A stretch of DNA of 64,000 bases from UBA4416 sp964543545 (GTDB lineage Bacteria > Bacteroidota > Bacteroidia > B-17B0 > Aurantibacillaceae), in contig CAZIYT010000002.1 in the NCBI GenBank assembly GCA_964543545.1, forward strand, positions 1,116,001 through 1,180,000. Direction: 5' to 3'. Each line of letters starts with the position of its first letter. Position 1 is the first letter of the stretch. Below are positions 43,864 to 52,422 of this stretch, piece by piece. The position numbers and the translations under genes are program-made. The notes below the pieces were generated by a model. It saw only the letters and a program-made list of their open reading frames with translations. It had not been told where the DNA came from and made no database searches.

Positions 43864-43925
43864 GATTATCATAAAGATAAAAATAAAAAACTATTTACGG
43901 CACTGGCAGAATAAGCGCCATCAAT

Positions 43926-43960
43926 AAAAAAATCCCCCTGAGCTCTCAGGAGGATTTTTT
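43926..43960 (-). terminator. Rho-independent terminator after the aconitase 3' fragment
   Basis: On the minus strand ATCCTCCTGAG pairs with CTCAGGGGGAT (one G-T pair) and is followed by a T-run (TTTTTTATTG). It lies about 50 bp after the end of the aconitase-like fragment. Confidence 0.82.
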
Positions 43961-44006
43961 AGTATGAGATGCTGAAACGGGTTCAGCATGACTGCATCAT
44001 TAGTCG

Positions 44007-44339
44007 TTAGGCTTTCACACTCGCCCGGATGATGTTCAGAGCGCCACCGGCTTTGAACCATTCGATCTGCTGGGCATTGTAGCTGTGTTTCACTTCAAAG
44101 CTTTCTTCGGTACCATCAGCATGGTGCAAGGTCAACACGAGGTTTTTACCCGGTGTAAAGCTTGTTAAGCCCGTGATGTCGATCACGTCGTCTTCCCTGA
44201 TCTTATCATAGTCTGCAGGATTTGCAAAGGTAATTCCCAGCATCCCTTGTTTTTTCAGGTTGGTTTCGTGGATACGGGCAAACGATTTTACCAATACCAC
44301 GCGTACGCCTAAGTGGCGTGGCTCCATGGCCACCATCAT
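44007..44339 (-). pseudogene. Truncated duplicate of the aconitase 3' end
   Basis: The 110-residue frame starts MMVAM and then runs EPRHLGVRVVLVKSF. From that Met it is identical, to the last residue, to the C-terminal 106 residues of the full aconitase at 46002-48269. The homologous DNA is 44011-44330 against 46006-46325 (offset exactly 1995 bp), with only four mismatches in 320 bp, all synonymous. The fragment holds only part of the aconitase swivel domain, without the Fe-S ligands or catalytic core, and cannot be active by itself. It lies downstream of a T9SS cargo gene and is followed by a terminator. Confidence 0.9.
44011..44330 (-). repeat. 320-bp direct repeat, copy A (aconitase 3' end)
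   Basis: This copy is 98.75 percent identical (316/320) to copy B at 46006-46325, in the same orientation. The four differences lie at third codon positions. The homology stops sharply at the GCCATGGAG context of the reading frame. Confidence 0.95.
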
Positions 44340-44381
44340 TTTTTCAGGAAGTAATTATGAAAACCCATTTACAAATTAAGA

Positions 44382-45836
44382 TTATAGCTGTCTGCTGATG
44401 ATAATGCGTCCTTTATAGCTGGCTTGTTTTGTTTTAAAGCTCCAAAAATAAATACCGCCCGGAAGATTTGCCACATGAATAGTTTGCACTCTGTCGGTTA
44501 TTGAAATGCTATACTGCAGGGTGCCCACTACATCATAGATCATTAATTCTCCTGTTCCACCCGATCTAAAATAAAAATCATCCGACGCCGGGTTAGGATA
44601 GGCATACACGTTCCGGAATCCGTTTTCCAAATCTTCCACATCATCTATTATCTCTAAACAAGGGGGTACGGCTTTGGGCGTGTTCCTGAAATAGCTTTCA
44701 TTAAAATTAGGAAGGCCAATCAGCGAACTTCTTCCCGATAGTGGAATGCCGGATAAAACCGCCTGGCAGGCCAGACCCGCAGAATCAGGAGATTTTATAA
44801 CACTGATCGTATCAAGATCTGTCCATGAACCCCATCGCGCCATATACAGTTTCCCATCAGGTGCATTTTGCATTTCACCCATAGGATACTTAGAGACTCC
44901 TGAACCCGGAAATACCTGTTTGAGCACTTCGGTTTTTGAGCCCGGGATATTTGCAGCACTAAGATCATACTGGCATAGCGTCACATAAACTCCTGCAATA
45001 TTGTAATTATACATGGAACTGATATAAAGTTTGCTACTCCCCGGTGAAAATGAGATACCGCATAATCTTTCACCTATAGAAACATCCTTTGGCAATGTAC
45101 ATTTAAATTGCGTTAAGCCCGTCTGATCATTAAACCTGAACACTTGCGAATCATCGCCACCTGCAGGGGTATTATTTGTATAGCCCAGCCATTTACCGTC
45201 GGGCGAAAACTTCATGGAGTTGCAGCAATAACCTACATCCGGCTTACAATTGGATTTCACAGGAGGCATAATTCCTGTCTGTGTAACCAGGTAGGCAAAA
45301 AACTCATCCGTAGCATAATTAATCGTCATTACCCATACGCCTTCTCCATTGCAGTGATCTACGGCTGCAATCTTCTCCGAAGCATTCAAATGTAAAAGGG
45401 TATTTTTTGTATTATTGACAACATCGCCCAAGCCGCCGTTCAATTGCATATCCACCTCTGAGTACCGAAGTCCGTTTGGCCCGCCATAATCGTCGGCATA
45501 GAATATATAAAAAGAAGTTTGTGATCCGGGTTTAGGAATGGCGAGTGTTTGTGCAGTGGAGGGGTCTCCGGTAAGGCCAGTTCCGTTTGGCATCATGGCA
45601 TGTGATCTGTCCCATACGTTTACTCCATTTGTATAAAACAGTAAATTACCTGAAGTATCACACATAGACGTTGTACCTTCCAGGGTATTCATCGCGCTAT
45701 TCAGCAAAGCAACCGGTACGGAACTTGTAAAATCCAGACCGGCATTTTTGCCGAAGTACCAGATATTAGCTCTTTTTTTCTGCGCAAAACCTGCTACTGA
45801 AAAAAGAATAGTATAAACAAAGATCAGTTTTCTCAT
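44382..45836 (-). CDS. Secreted propeller-like protein with type-A T9SS sorting domain
   Basis: From the ATG at 45836 this is a 484-aa protein with a signal peptide (MRKLIFVYTILFSVAGFAQ). The body begins RANIWYFGKNAGLDFTSSVP and carries segments such as GLRYSEVDMQLNGGLGD and YCCNSMKFSPDGKWLGY of the kind seen in WD40/PD40-like beta-propellers of Bacteroidota surface proteins. The C-terminus (YPNPASDDFYFRSGGTGELM, YDVVGTLQYSI, NLPGGIYFWSFK, GRIIISRQL) is a type-A T9SS domain. It is exported to the surface or medium. The gene is flanked on both sides by direct repeats of the aconitase 3' end. Function unknown. Confidence 0.87.
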   Translation of the reverse strand: MRKLIFVYTILFSVAGFAQKKRANIWYFGKNAGLDFTSSVPVALLNSAMNTLEGTTSMCDTSGNLLFYTNGVNVWDRSHAMMPNGTGLTGDPSTAQTLAIPKPGSQTSFYIFYADDYGGPNGLRYSEVDMQLNGGLGDVVNNTKNTLLHLNASEKIAAVDHCNGEGVWVMTINYATDEFFAYLVTQTGIMPPVKSNCKPDVGYCCNSMKFSPDGKWLGYTNNTPAGGDDSQVFRFNDQTGLTQFKCTLPKDVSIGERLCGISFSPGSSKLYISSMYNYNIAGVYVTLCQYDLSAANIPGSKTEVLKQVFPGSGVSKYPMGEMQNAPDGKLYMARWGSWTDLDTISVIKSPDSAGLACQAVLSGIPLSGRSSLIGLPNFNESYFRNTPKAVPPCLEIIDDVEDLENGFRNVYAYPNPASDDFYFRSGGTGELMIYDVVGTLQYSISITDRVQTIHVANLPGGIYFWSFKTKQASYKGRIIISRQL

Positions 45837-45932
45837 ACTTGAAATTGAAAAACATAGAAGCATAAAGGCACATTTTTAGCCCGTTACCTTTCGTAGTAAA
45901 ACTAAGATACAAAGAATATAAGATACCACAAT

Positions 45933-45966
45933 AAAAATCCCTTTGCCAATCGGCAAAGGGATTTTT
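45933..45966 (-). terminator. Rho-independent terminator of aconitase (hairpin AAAAATCCCTTTGCC)
   Basis: AAAAATCCCTTTGCC pairs perfectly over 15 bp with GGCAAAGGGATTTTT around an AATC loop. It lies 36 bp after the aconitase stop, between that gene and the start region of the T9SS cargo gene. It has T-runs on both strands. Confidence 0.92.
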
Positions 45967-46001
45967 AAATAGTAGAAATAGTTTGCTTCGCTAAGTTAAA
46001 A

Positions 46002-48269
46002 CTAAGCTTTCACACTCGCACGGATGATATTCAGAGCGCCACCGGCTTTGAACCATTCGATCTGCTGGGCGTTGTAGCTGTGTTTCACTTCAAAGCTTTC
46101 TTCGGTACCATCAGCATGGTGCAAGGTCAACACGAGGTTTTTACCCGGTGTAAAGCTTGTTAAGCCCGTGATGTCGATCACGTCGTCTTCCCTGATCTTA
46201 TCATAGTCTGCAGGATTTGCAAAGGTAATTCCCAGCATCCCTTGTTTTTTCAGGTTGGTTTCGTGGATACGGGCAAACGATTTTACCAATACCACGCGTA
46301 CGCCTAAGTGACGTGGCTCCATGGCTGCGTGCTCACGGGAAGAACCTTCACCGTAGTTCTCGTCACCCACCACGATACTGCCGATGCCTTTGGCTTTGTA
46401 GTCGCGCTGTACCTGTGGCACACCGTCGTATTGGCCGGTCAGCTGGTTTTTTACCGAATCGGTTTTTTCGTTGAACGCATTCACTGCGCCAATGAGCATG
46501 TTGTTGGAAATATTATCGAGGTGACCGCGGAACTTCAACCACGGACCAGCCATGGAGATATGATCCGTTGTACATTTTCCTTTGGCTTTGATCAGCAATT
46601 TCAATCCTTTCAGATCCACACCTTCCCAGGCAGCAAAAGGATCGAGTAATTGTAAGCGCTTGGATTCAGGGCTTACCAGTACCGTTACTTTGCTTCCGTC
46701 TTCGGCAGGAGCCTGATAACCGGCGTCATCCACGTCGAAGCCTTTCGGAGGCAATTCATAACCTGTAGGCTCATCCAGTTTCACCTGCTCGCCTTTTTCG
46801 TTAGTCAATGTATCTTTCAGCGGGTTGAAGGTCAGGTCACCGGCAATAGCCATCGCCGCTACCAGCTCCGGAGACGCTACGAAAGCATAAGTATTCGGGT
46901 TACCATCCGCACGCTTCGCGAAGTTACGGTTGAAGGAGTGGATGATGGTATTTTTTTCTTTTTTCTCAGCACCTACCCTGTCCCACATACCGATGCAAGG
47001 ACCGCAGGCATTGGTAAATACCGTTGCCCCTACGCTGTTGAACACGTCGAGGAACCCGTCGCGCTCAATGGTGTAGCGGATCTGCTCCGAACCCGGGTTG
47101 ATCATGAACTCCGCTTTGGATTTCAGATTTTTGGAAGCTACCTGTTTTGCCAGGGATACCGCGCGCGAAATATCTTCGTAAGAAGAGTTCGTGCAGGAGC
47201 CGATAAGGCCCGCCTCAATTTTCAAAGGCCAGCCGTTGGCGATAGCCACTTCTTTCAGTTTGGAGATAGGCGTTGCCAGATCCGGTGTGAATGGGCCGTT
47301 CACATGCGGCTCCAGCTCCGATAAATTGATCTCGATCACTTCATCAAAGTATTTGGAAGGATCGGCATATACTTCTTTATCGCCTGTTAAATGTTCTTTG
47401 ATGGTATCTGCCAAAGCAGCAACGTCGGCGCGGCCAGTTGCTGTCAGGTAGCGGCTCATGCTTTCGTCGTATCCAAATGTAGAAGTCGTTGCTCCTACTT
47501 CGGCACCCATGTTACAAATAGTACCTTTCCCTGTACAGCTCAGGCTGATGGCACCTTCGCCAAAATATTCGATAATTTTATCGGTTCCACCTTTTACCGT
47601 GAGGATACCGGCAACTTTTAAGATCACGTCTTTGGCGCTTGTCCAGCCATTGAGCTTACCCGTCAGCTTAATCCCGATCAACTTCGGCATTTTAAGCTCC
47701 CATGGCAATCCGGCCATCACGTCGCAGGCATCAGCACCACCAACACCAATGGCAACCATCCCCAAACCTCCGGCATTTACCGTGTGAGAATCGGTACCGA
47801 TCATCATACCGCCCGGAAAGGCGTAGTTCTCAAGCACCACCTGGTGAATGATCCCCGCACCCGGTTTCCAGAAACCGATCCCGTATTTGTTGGACACGGA
47901 AGCGAGGAAGTCAAATACTTCTTTGCTTTCTGTGGTGGCTACCGCCAAATCCTTTTCAGCACCTACCTTGGCTGTGATCAGGTGATCGCAGTGTACCGTA
48001 GAAGGCACAGCTACTTTGGGCCTGCCGGCCTGCATGAACTGTAACAAGGCCATCTGCGCCGTGGCATCCTGCATCGCTACCCTGTCCGGGTTGAAATCCA
48101 CGTAAGAGCTCCCTCGCGGGTAATCCTTCAGCTCGGTGTGAGCATCCAGGTGAGAGTACAGGATTTTTTCAGCAAGTGTGAGTGGACGACCAAGTGCTTT
48201 GCGGGCCGCTTCGATACGCGCAGGCATATTTGCATACACCTGTTTAATCATTTCAATGTCAAAAGCCAT
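46002..48269 (-). CDS. acnA: Aconitate hydratase (AcnA/mitochondrial type)
   Basis: This 755-aa enzyme of the citric-acid cycle isomerises citrate to isocitrate through cis-aconitate. The [4Fe-4S] ligands are Cys359 (GLIGSCTNSSYED) and Cys422 and Cys425 (ACGPCIGM), the arrangement of mitochondrial-type aconitases. Other catalytic landmarks are intact: TVHCDH (91-96), IGTDSHTVNAGG, and the swivel-domain loop GEGSSREHAAMEPRHLG. The length is normal for the bacterial mitochondrial-like group. The 3' 320 bp are duplicated at 44011-44330. It ends with a strong terminator at 45933-45966. The upstream region 48270-48616 must contain the promoter, though I see no perfect -7 box. Confidence 0.96.
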   Translation of the reverse strand: MAFDIEMIKQVYANMPARIEAARKALGRPLTLAEKILYSHLDAHTELKDYPRGSSYVDFNPDRVAMQDATAQMALLQFMQAGRPKVAVPSTVHCDHLITAKVGAEKDLAVATTESKEVFDFLASVSNKYGIGFWKPGAGIIHQVVLENYAFPGGMMIGTDSHTVNAGGLGMVAIGVGGADACDVMAGLPWELKMPKLIGIKLTGKLNGWTSAKDVILKVAGILTVKGGTDKIIEYFGEGAISLSCTGKGTICNMGAEVGATTSTFGYDESMSRYLTATGRADVAALADTIKEHLTGDKEVYADPSKYFDEVIEINLSELEPHVNGPFTPDLATPISKLKEVAIANGWPLKIEAGLIGSCTNSSYEDISRAVSLAKQVASKNLKSKAEFMINPGSEQIRYTIERDGFLDVFNSVGATVFTNACGPCIGMWDRVGAEKKEKNTIIHSFNRNFAKRADGNPNTYAFVASPELVAAMAIAGDLTFNPLKDTLTNEKGEQVKLDEPTGYELPPKGFDVDDAGYQAPAEDGSKVTVLVSPESKRLQLLDPFAAWEGVDLKGLKLLIKAKGKCTTDHISMAGPWLKFRGHLDNISNNMLIGAVNAFNEKTDSVKNQLTGQYDGVPQVQRDYKAKGIGSIVVGDENYGEGSSREHAAMEPRHLGVRVVLVKSFARIHETNLKKQGMLGITFANPADYDKIREDDVIDITGLTSFTPGKNLVLTLHHADGTEESFEVKHSYNAQQIEWFKAGGALNIIRASVKA
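46006..46325 (-). repeat. 320-bp direct repeat, copy B (3' end of the intact aconitase gene)
   Basis: This is the counterpart of 44011-44330. The two copies lie exactly 1995 bp apart and bracket the T9SS cargo gene at 44382-45836. The sequences beyond both repeat ends are unrelated. Confidence 0.95.
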
Positions 48270-48616
48270 AGGATTTAGTGTTGATTGGGTTTAATTCGTT
48301 CAATATAGAGGTTTTGTGCCAAATCTGAAAATAAGCATCGGATTTGCGCTACGAATTTAAGAAATTAATACCTTTTTTGTGGTATAATTTCGCAAAAAGA
48401 TTAAGGGCATTCGTCTAATTTAGTCTTATTATAAATAATTGAAAATTCAAAAATCGTTTTTGGACGCCTTCTTACGCGTCGCCAGTGACACAAGTTTGTG
48501 TAAATAATATCAAATAAAAAACTACTTTATCATCGTAATAGCAGAAAGCCTGAAAATAAAAAAGCAGCTACACAAACCGGTCTGTATAGCTGCTAATCTT
48601 ATATGGTGTTGAAGTT
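48270..48616. other. Gene-free spacer upstream of aconitase and downstream of the PUR-alpha-like gene
   Basis: This 347-bp AT-rich stretch has no coding potential. It holds the promoter of aconitase (minus strand), a weak dyad ACACAA-gt-TTGTGT (48488-48501), and the terminator of the PUR-alpha-like gene (48563-48594). Nothing else can be supported. Confidence 0.5.
48554..48594 (-). terminator. Rho-independent terminator of the PUR-alpha-like gene
   Basis: On the minus strand AGCAGCTATACAGACC pairs with GGTTTGTGTAGCTGCT (two G-U pairs) and is followed by TTTTTTATTT. It begins 23 bp after the stop codon. Confidence 0.87.
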
Positions 48617-48958
48617 CTAGTTTCCTAGATCCTCAAAACTCACCTCATCCGAAGTGCTTGGCGTCCTTTCTTCCCTCTCCTCTCTTTCAACGATCGGTGG
48701 CGCATTTTGTTTGATCACTTCGATAGACTCGTTGAGCCCTTCCATGAATTTCTCGAAATCTTCTTTGTACAAAAATATTTTATGCTTTTCGTAAGTGAAT
48801 TTACCGTCCGTTCCAAAACGTTTTTTGCTTTCGGTAATCGTCAGGTAATAATCATTCCCACGTGTAGATTTTACATCAAAAAAATACGTGCGCTTTCCGG
48901 CCTTCACTGCTTTTGAAAACAAATCTTCTCTTTCTGTTCTTTCTATCTCTTCAGACAT
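48617..48958 (-). CDS. PUR-alpha-like DNA/RNA-binding protein (DUF3276)
   Basis: This 113-aa protein has the DUF3276/PUR-alpha fold core: DLFSKAVKAGKRTYFFDVKS, TRGNDYYLTITESKKRFG, YEKHKIFLYKEDFEKFMEGL. This single PUR repeat is typical of Bacteroidota, and Borrelia BpuR is a related known nucleic-acid-binding protein. An acidic C-terminal tail (VEREEREERTPSTSDEV) follows. It binds single-stranded nucleic acids in the family; targets here are unknown. It is a monocistronic gene with its own terminator. Confidence 0.87.
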   Translation of the reverse strand: MSEEIERTEREDLFSKAVKAGKRTYFFDVKSTRGNDYYLTITESKKRFGTDGKFTYEKHKIFLYKEDFEKFMEGLNESIEVIKQNAPPIVEREEREERTPSTSDEVSFEDLGN

Positions 48959-49047
48959 AATTTAATTTTTAAGTTCATAACAAATATTTACATTTTTTGG
49001 AATAAGTTGCTATAGTGTTGAAAATTAGTTAAAAACTTCAATAAACA

Positions 49048-49084
49048 AAAAAAGAGGGCACACAACCGTGAACCCTCTTTTTTA
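49048..49084 (-). terminator. Rho-independent terminator of the G8/beta-helix adhesin gene
   Basis: AAAAGAGGG and CCCTCTTTT pair with additional CAC/GTG pairs in the loop; the minus strand continues with TTTTTTTG. It begins about 13 bp after the stop codon. Confidence 0.85.
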
Positions 49085-49096
49085 AACTATTTATCG

Positions 49097-51376
49097 TTAT
49101 TGCTTCACAACCCGTTTTACGCTTTGTACGTCCGCATTGGATACTTTCACAAAATAGATTCCTCCGGTTAATGGAGACAGATCGATGTATTTTGAATTCT
49201 CGTCGGTTACGGCTTTTGTAAGCACCAGGTTCCCGATGGCATCATATACTTCTACCTGGAAGTTGCTGCTGTTAGCTACAGAAATATTCAGTTTATCGGT
49301 GGTTGGGTTAGGAGACATGCCTACGGCTGCCAGGGCGTTTTCCTCGATTCCCACTTCTGCATTCTGATCAACCACCGCAAAAGGGCTTAAAGAGGTAATA
49401 TTGGAGCGCGACATCTGGTAGATTCCCGTGCCCACAACAGATGCCGTTGAGGCAGTTTTTATGTCCCATGCCGCATTGGAATAATGGCTGATGTAAGCCT
49501 GGTTGCGATTGAAACCGTTTACCTCCATGCCTGATGCCCATTCCAGCTTCAGGTTCAGATCGATACCTGCACTGCCCATGGATTTGACATCCCAGGTGCG
49601 GTTCACCACGCTTTCCGTTGTGGCATTGTCAATACCGCTTGTTCCCATGCTCCATACACCATTGCGGGTGCTCACACCGATCATGCCCGAACCGGAGTTA
49701 CGCTGTACATAAGCTGCGCCCAGGCTGGTGGAGGTCCCGATCGGGAACATCACATAAGCAGAGGGAGAATTGACATTCATTACAAGGGAACCTGTGCCGC
49801 TGATCTGCACGTATTTACTGCTGCTGTATCCGGAGATAGAACCTGTAGCATTCACCGTCAGGTCATTGTTATAGATGGTAATTCCGCCGTTTGTCAGGGT
49901 AATCGTTTCCACGTACAGCGCAGAGCCGATCATGGTATTGGTGCCGTTGCCCGTATTAATAGTCAGGTTATTCAGGCGGTTCATGTTGGAAGCAAACATC
50001 AGGGTGTCGCCCACATTTCCGGTGGTATTGATAACCAGGTTAGAGCTTCCGCCGTTGGCCTGTAACCAGCCGTTAGACGAAGATGAAAAGGTTCCCTGTA
50101 AGGTCAGCGTTTTTCCGTTCAGGTTGAAAGACCCCTTGTTTAAGTTCAGCATGCCTTTAATTGTTGTGTTGGCGTTGATCCTCACGCTGTCAGTAGCATT
50201 GGTTAGTTGCAGCATCACATTGTTAAGGCCTGCACCGGTCAATTCCAGGGCCGATAGTTTGGAAGCGCCCATGTAGTTTACATTATAAGAGGCTGTGCCG
50301 TTGAAGATCCCGGTCGACGTCATGATGGCCCCTTCGCTGCGGGTAATGCTGGATCCGGCATTCATGATAAGGTTGGAGCTGCTGATGATGTTCAGGTTTC
50401 CTTTCGTTAATTTCAGGTCGCCGCTGATTGCCAGGTCGGAACTTAAGTCTGCATTACCACCCGAAGCGATGTTGATCTCAAAGTTATTTAATGACCGGAA
50501 ACCTGAGTTAAATGTAAGCGCCGTCGCCAAAGCCGAAGAGGTTTGGATCACCAGGTTGGAGGTGGCTGAGCCGGAAATCCCGCCGTTATTGGCCGTCGAG
50601 TAATTCCCTTTAATAGTCAGTGTTTTACCGTTGAGGACGAGGTTCCCCATGCTATGGTTCAGCGTTCCGTTTACCGTGGTGTTGCTTCCTAAGGTGAGGT
50701 TCTGAGTGCTACCTGACAATTGTACATGGAAGTTGTTGAAACCTGCGCCGCTCATTTCTATGCCCGTTGTTTTGGAGCTTCCCACATACAGTACATTATA
50801 CGAGTTGGTGCCTGTGAACAAGCCGCCGCCGATGCTTAAGGAGCCGTCTTCCACCTTAATGTTGGAATTGTTGCCCAGCATGAGGTTGGAGCCCGCTGCT
50901 AAGGACAGGCTACCGGCTTTCAGGTGAAGTGTATCCATCAGCGTAACCTGTGATGCCAGGTTAAGGCTGGTGGCAGAGGTCACAAAACGGTAGATGGTTG
51001 CATTGCCGCTGAAGCTCATGCCGCCGCCCGAGCCAAGCTCCAGGTAACGTAAATTGAGTGATCCGTTTCCGGATAAATTGGAAAGCGATGTCACGGTGAG
51101 GCTATTCGTTGTCGTGCTGTTAAGAGATCCGCTGACGCTTAAGGAAGATAATAGTCCCGTAAACTGAACATCCATGTCCATGGTTACCGTAATGCCTGCG
51201 GGAATCACGACATTATCCAGTGAGATGTTGGCGCCCGGCGTTCCACCGCTCCAGGTGGAAGAACTTGACCAGTTACCGGAAACGGTAGCGGTGATTGTGG
51301 CTGCATACGATGCTACGGAGCACATCATGAGTGCCGCCGCCATGCAGAGAGATTGAAGAGTAGATTTTTTTTTCAT
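49097..51376 (-). CDS. Surface adhesin: G8-like domain, beta-helix repeats, type-A T9SS sorting domain
   Basis: From the ATG at 51376 this is a 759-aa protein with a signal peptide ending SYAA. The N-terminal segment SGNWSSSSTWSGGTPGANIS followed by VVIPAGITVTMDMDV is the pattern of a G8-type domain. Long stretches of short Ser/Asn/Gly/Leu-rich repeats (LNGKTLTIKGNYSTANNGG, MNAGSSITRSEG, TGAGLNN) then follow, as in right-handed beta-helix adhesins, to about residue 580. The C-terminus (SPNPTTDKLNISV, YDAIGNLVLTK, LTGGIYFVKV) is a type-A T9SS domain. It is exported to the cell surface. Codon and base composition look like the neighbours. Ligand unknown. Confidence 0.88.
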   Translation of the reverse strand: MKKKSTLQSLCMAAALMMCSVASYAATITATVSGNWSSSSTWSGGTPGANISLDNVVIPAGITVTMDMDVQFTGLLSSLSVSGSLNSTTTNSLTVTSLSNLSGNGSLNLRYLELGSGGGMSFSGNATIYRFVTSATSLNLASQVTLMDTLHLKAGSLSLAAGSNLMLGNNSNIKVEDGSLSIGGGLFTGTNSYNVLYVGSSKTTGIEMSGAGFNNFHVQLSGSTQNLTLGSNTTVNGTLNHSMGNLVLNGKTLTIKGNYSTANNGGISGSATSNLVIQTSSALATALTFNSGFRSLNNFEINIASGGNADLSSDLAISGDLKLTKGNLNIISSSNLIMNAGSSITRSEGAIMTSTGIFNGTASYNVNYMGASKLSALELTGAGLNNVMLQLTNATDSVRINANTTIKGMLNLNKGSFNLNGKTLTLQGTFSSSSNGWLQANGGSSNLVINTTGNVGDTLMFASNMNRLNNLTINTGNGTNTMIGSALYVETITLTNGGITIYNNDLTVNATGSISGYSSSKYVQISGTGSLVMNVNSPSAYVMFPIGTSTSLGAAYVQRNSGSGMIGVSTRNGVWSMGTSGIDNATTESVVNRTWDVKSMGSAGIDLNLKLEWASGMEVNGFNRNQAYISHYSNAAWDIKTASTASVVGTGIYQMSRSNITSLSPFAVVDQNAEVGIEENALAAVGMSPNPTTDKLNISVANSSNFQVEVYDAIGNLVLTKAVTDENSKYIDLSPLTGGIYFVKVSNADVQSVKRVVKQ

Positions 51377-51557
51377 GTGTTGAGAATTGATGTGAAACAT
51401 TCTTTATAAGATGATTCCTCTTACAAGAATGTCATGCCAACTCTCATCCGGCTCCGAAAGCCCTTATTTTACAGGGAACGCCAAAGCGATTGTTAAAATC
51501 GCGATGGGATTTATTTCTACACCCCGTACCTCATAACCTCAACAAACAGTCACCGGA

Positions 51558-52394
51558 TCAGCCGACTGAATTGTAAAATTCCAGCAGGTCAACAGCCTGC
51601 CTGGCTTCCTTAACGTCGTGCACGCGGATGATCTTTGCCCCGTTGTTCAGCGCCAGCGTATTGAGCACCGTTGTGCCGGTAAGGGCCGTCACCGGCGATG
51701 TATGCAGCACTTTATTCACCATGGCCTTACGGGAAATCCCTGACAAAACAGGATAGCCAAGATCTGTGATGCTTTTCAGATGTTTCAATAAAAGGTAATT
51801 ATGCTCCAATGATTTTCCGAAACCGAAGCCGGGATCCACCATGAGCTTATGAATACCGAGGCGCTCGCAGACTTCTATTTTTTCACGGAAAAAGTTTCCG
51901 ACCTCAGCAACCACATCCGTATAATGCGGATTGTGCTGCATGGTTTGCGGCGTTCCCTGCATGTGCATCAGAATATAAACGACCTGGCTCTTCGCGATCA
52001 GGGGCAGCATCGCGGCATCCAGGTTTCCGCCGGAGATGTCGTTGATGATGTCGGCACCCGAGTTAATGGCAAAATCAGCAACTTCGGCCCTGTAGGTATC
52101 CACCGAAATAAAGGCATGCGGGAAATGTGTACGCAGCTCGCGCAAAGGCTCTTTCAGGCGTTCGATCTCTTCGGCGGCACTCACTTCCGCAGCGCCCGGG
52201 CGCGATGAGGCGGCGCCCAGGTCCAGGATCGTAGCGCCTTCCTGGATCTTCATTTCCGCATCGCAGAGTACGTCGCTGACTGATGAAAATTTTCCACCGT
52301 CGTAGAAGCTGTCGGGCGTAAGGTTGATCACTGCCATGACCTGTGCCTTGTCAAAGCTTAATTGTTTGCCGTTTGTTAAATAAGATTCGTACAT
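51558..52394 (-). CDS. folP: Dihydropteroate synthase
   Basis: From the ATG at 52394 this is a 278-aa TIM-barrel enzyme that joins p-aminobenzoate to 6-hydroxymethyl-dihydropterin pyrophosphate in folate synthesis; it is the target of sulfonamides. The hallmark motifs are AVINLTPDSF and LDLGAASSRPG near the N-terminus (pterin pyrophosphate loop), SVDTYRAEVA, DIINDISGG, MVDPGFGFGKS, SGISRKAM, and IRVHDV at the C-terminus. The length is normal. It is divergent from the DUF1599 gene, with 28 bp between the two start codons, so the two promoters overlap. A longer frame to 52430 is rejected because it runs into the divergent gene. Confidence 0.95.
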   Translation of the reverse strand: MYESYLTNGKQLSFDKAQVMAVINLTPDSFYDGGKFSSVSDVLCDAEMKIQEGATILDLGAASSRPGAAEVSAAEEIERLKEPLRELRTHFPHAFISVDTYRAEVADFAINSGADIINDISGGNLDAAMLPLIAKSQVVYILMHMQGTPQTMQHNPHYTDVVAEVGNFFREKIEVCERLGIHKLMVDPGFGFGKSLEHNYLLLKHLKSITDLGYPVLSGISRKAMVNKVLHTSPVTALTGTTVLNTLALNNGAKIIRVHDVKEARQAVDLLEFYNSVG

Positions 52395-52422
52395 TTTTAT
52401 ATAAATTAGCGCAGTTAAATAT
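52395..52422. promoter_or_regulatory. Shared divergent promoter region of folP and the DUF1599 gene
   Basis: Only 28 bp separate the two start codons. The text TATATAAATTAGCG holds -7-like hexamers in both directions (TAAATTAG on the plus strand; TAATTTAT on the minus). Each gene's upstream element must therefore lie inside the other's coding region, or the leaders must be very short. Confidence 0.5.

Noticed and set aside
44007..44339. The aconitase-like 110-aa frame as an independent gene
   Set aside because: It lacks the catalytic domains and its DNA is a copy of the acnA 3' end, so it is treated as a pseudogene or recombination relic.
48488..48501. ACACAA-gt-TTGTGT dyad as an operator
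   Set aside because: It is short and far from any start codon; chance occurrence in AT-rich DNA is likely.
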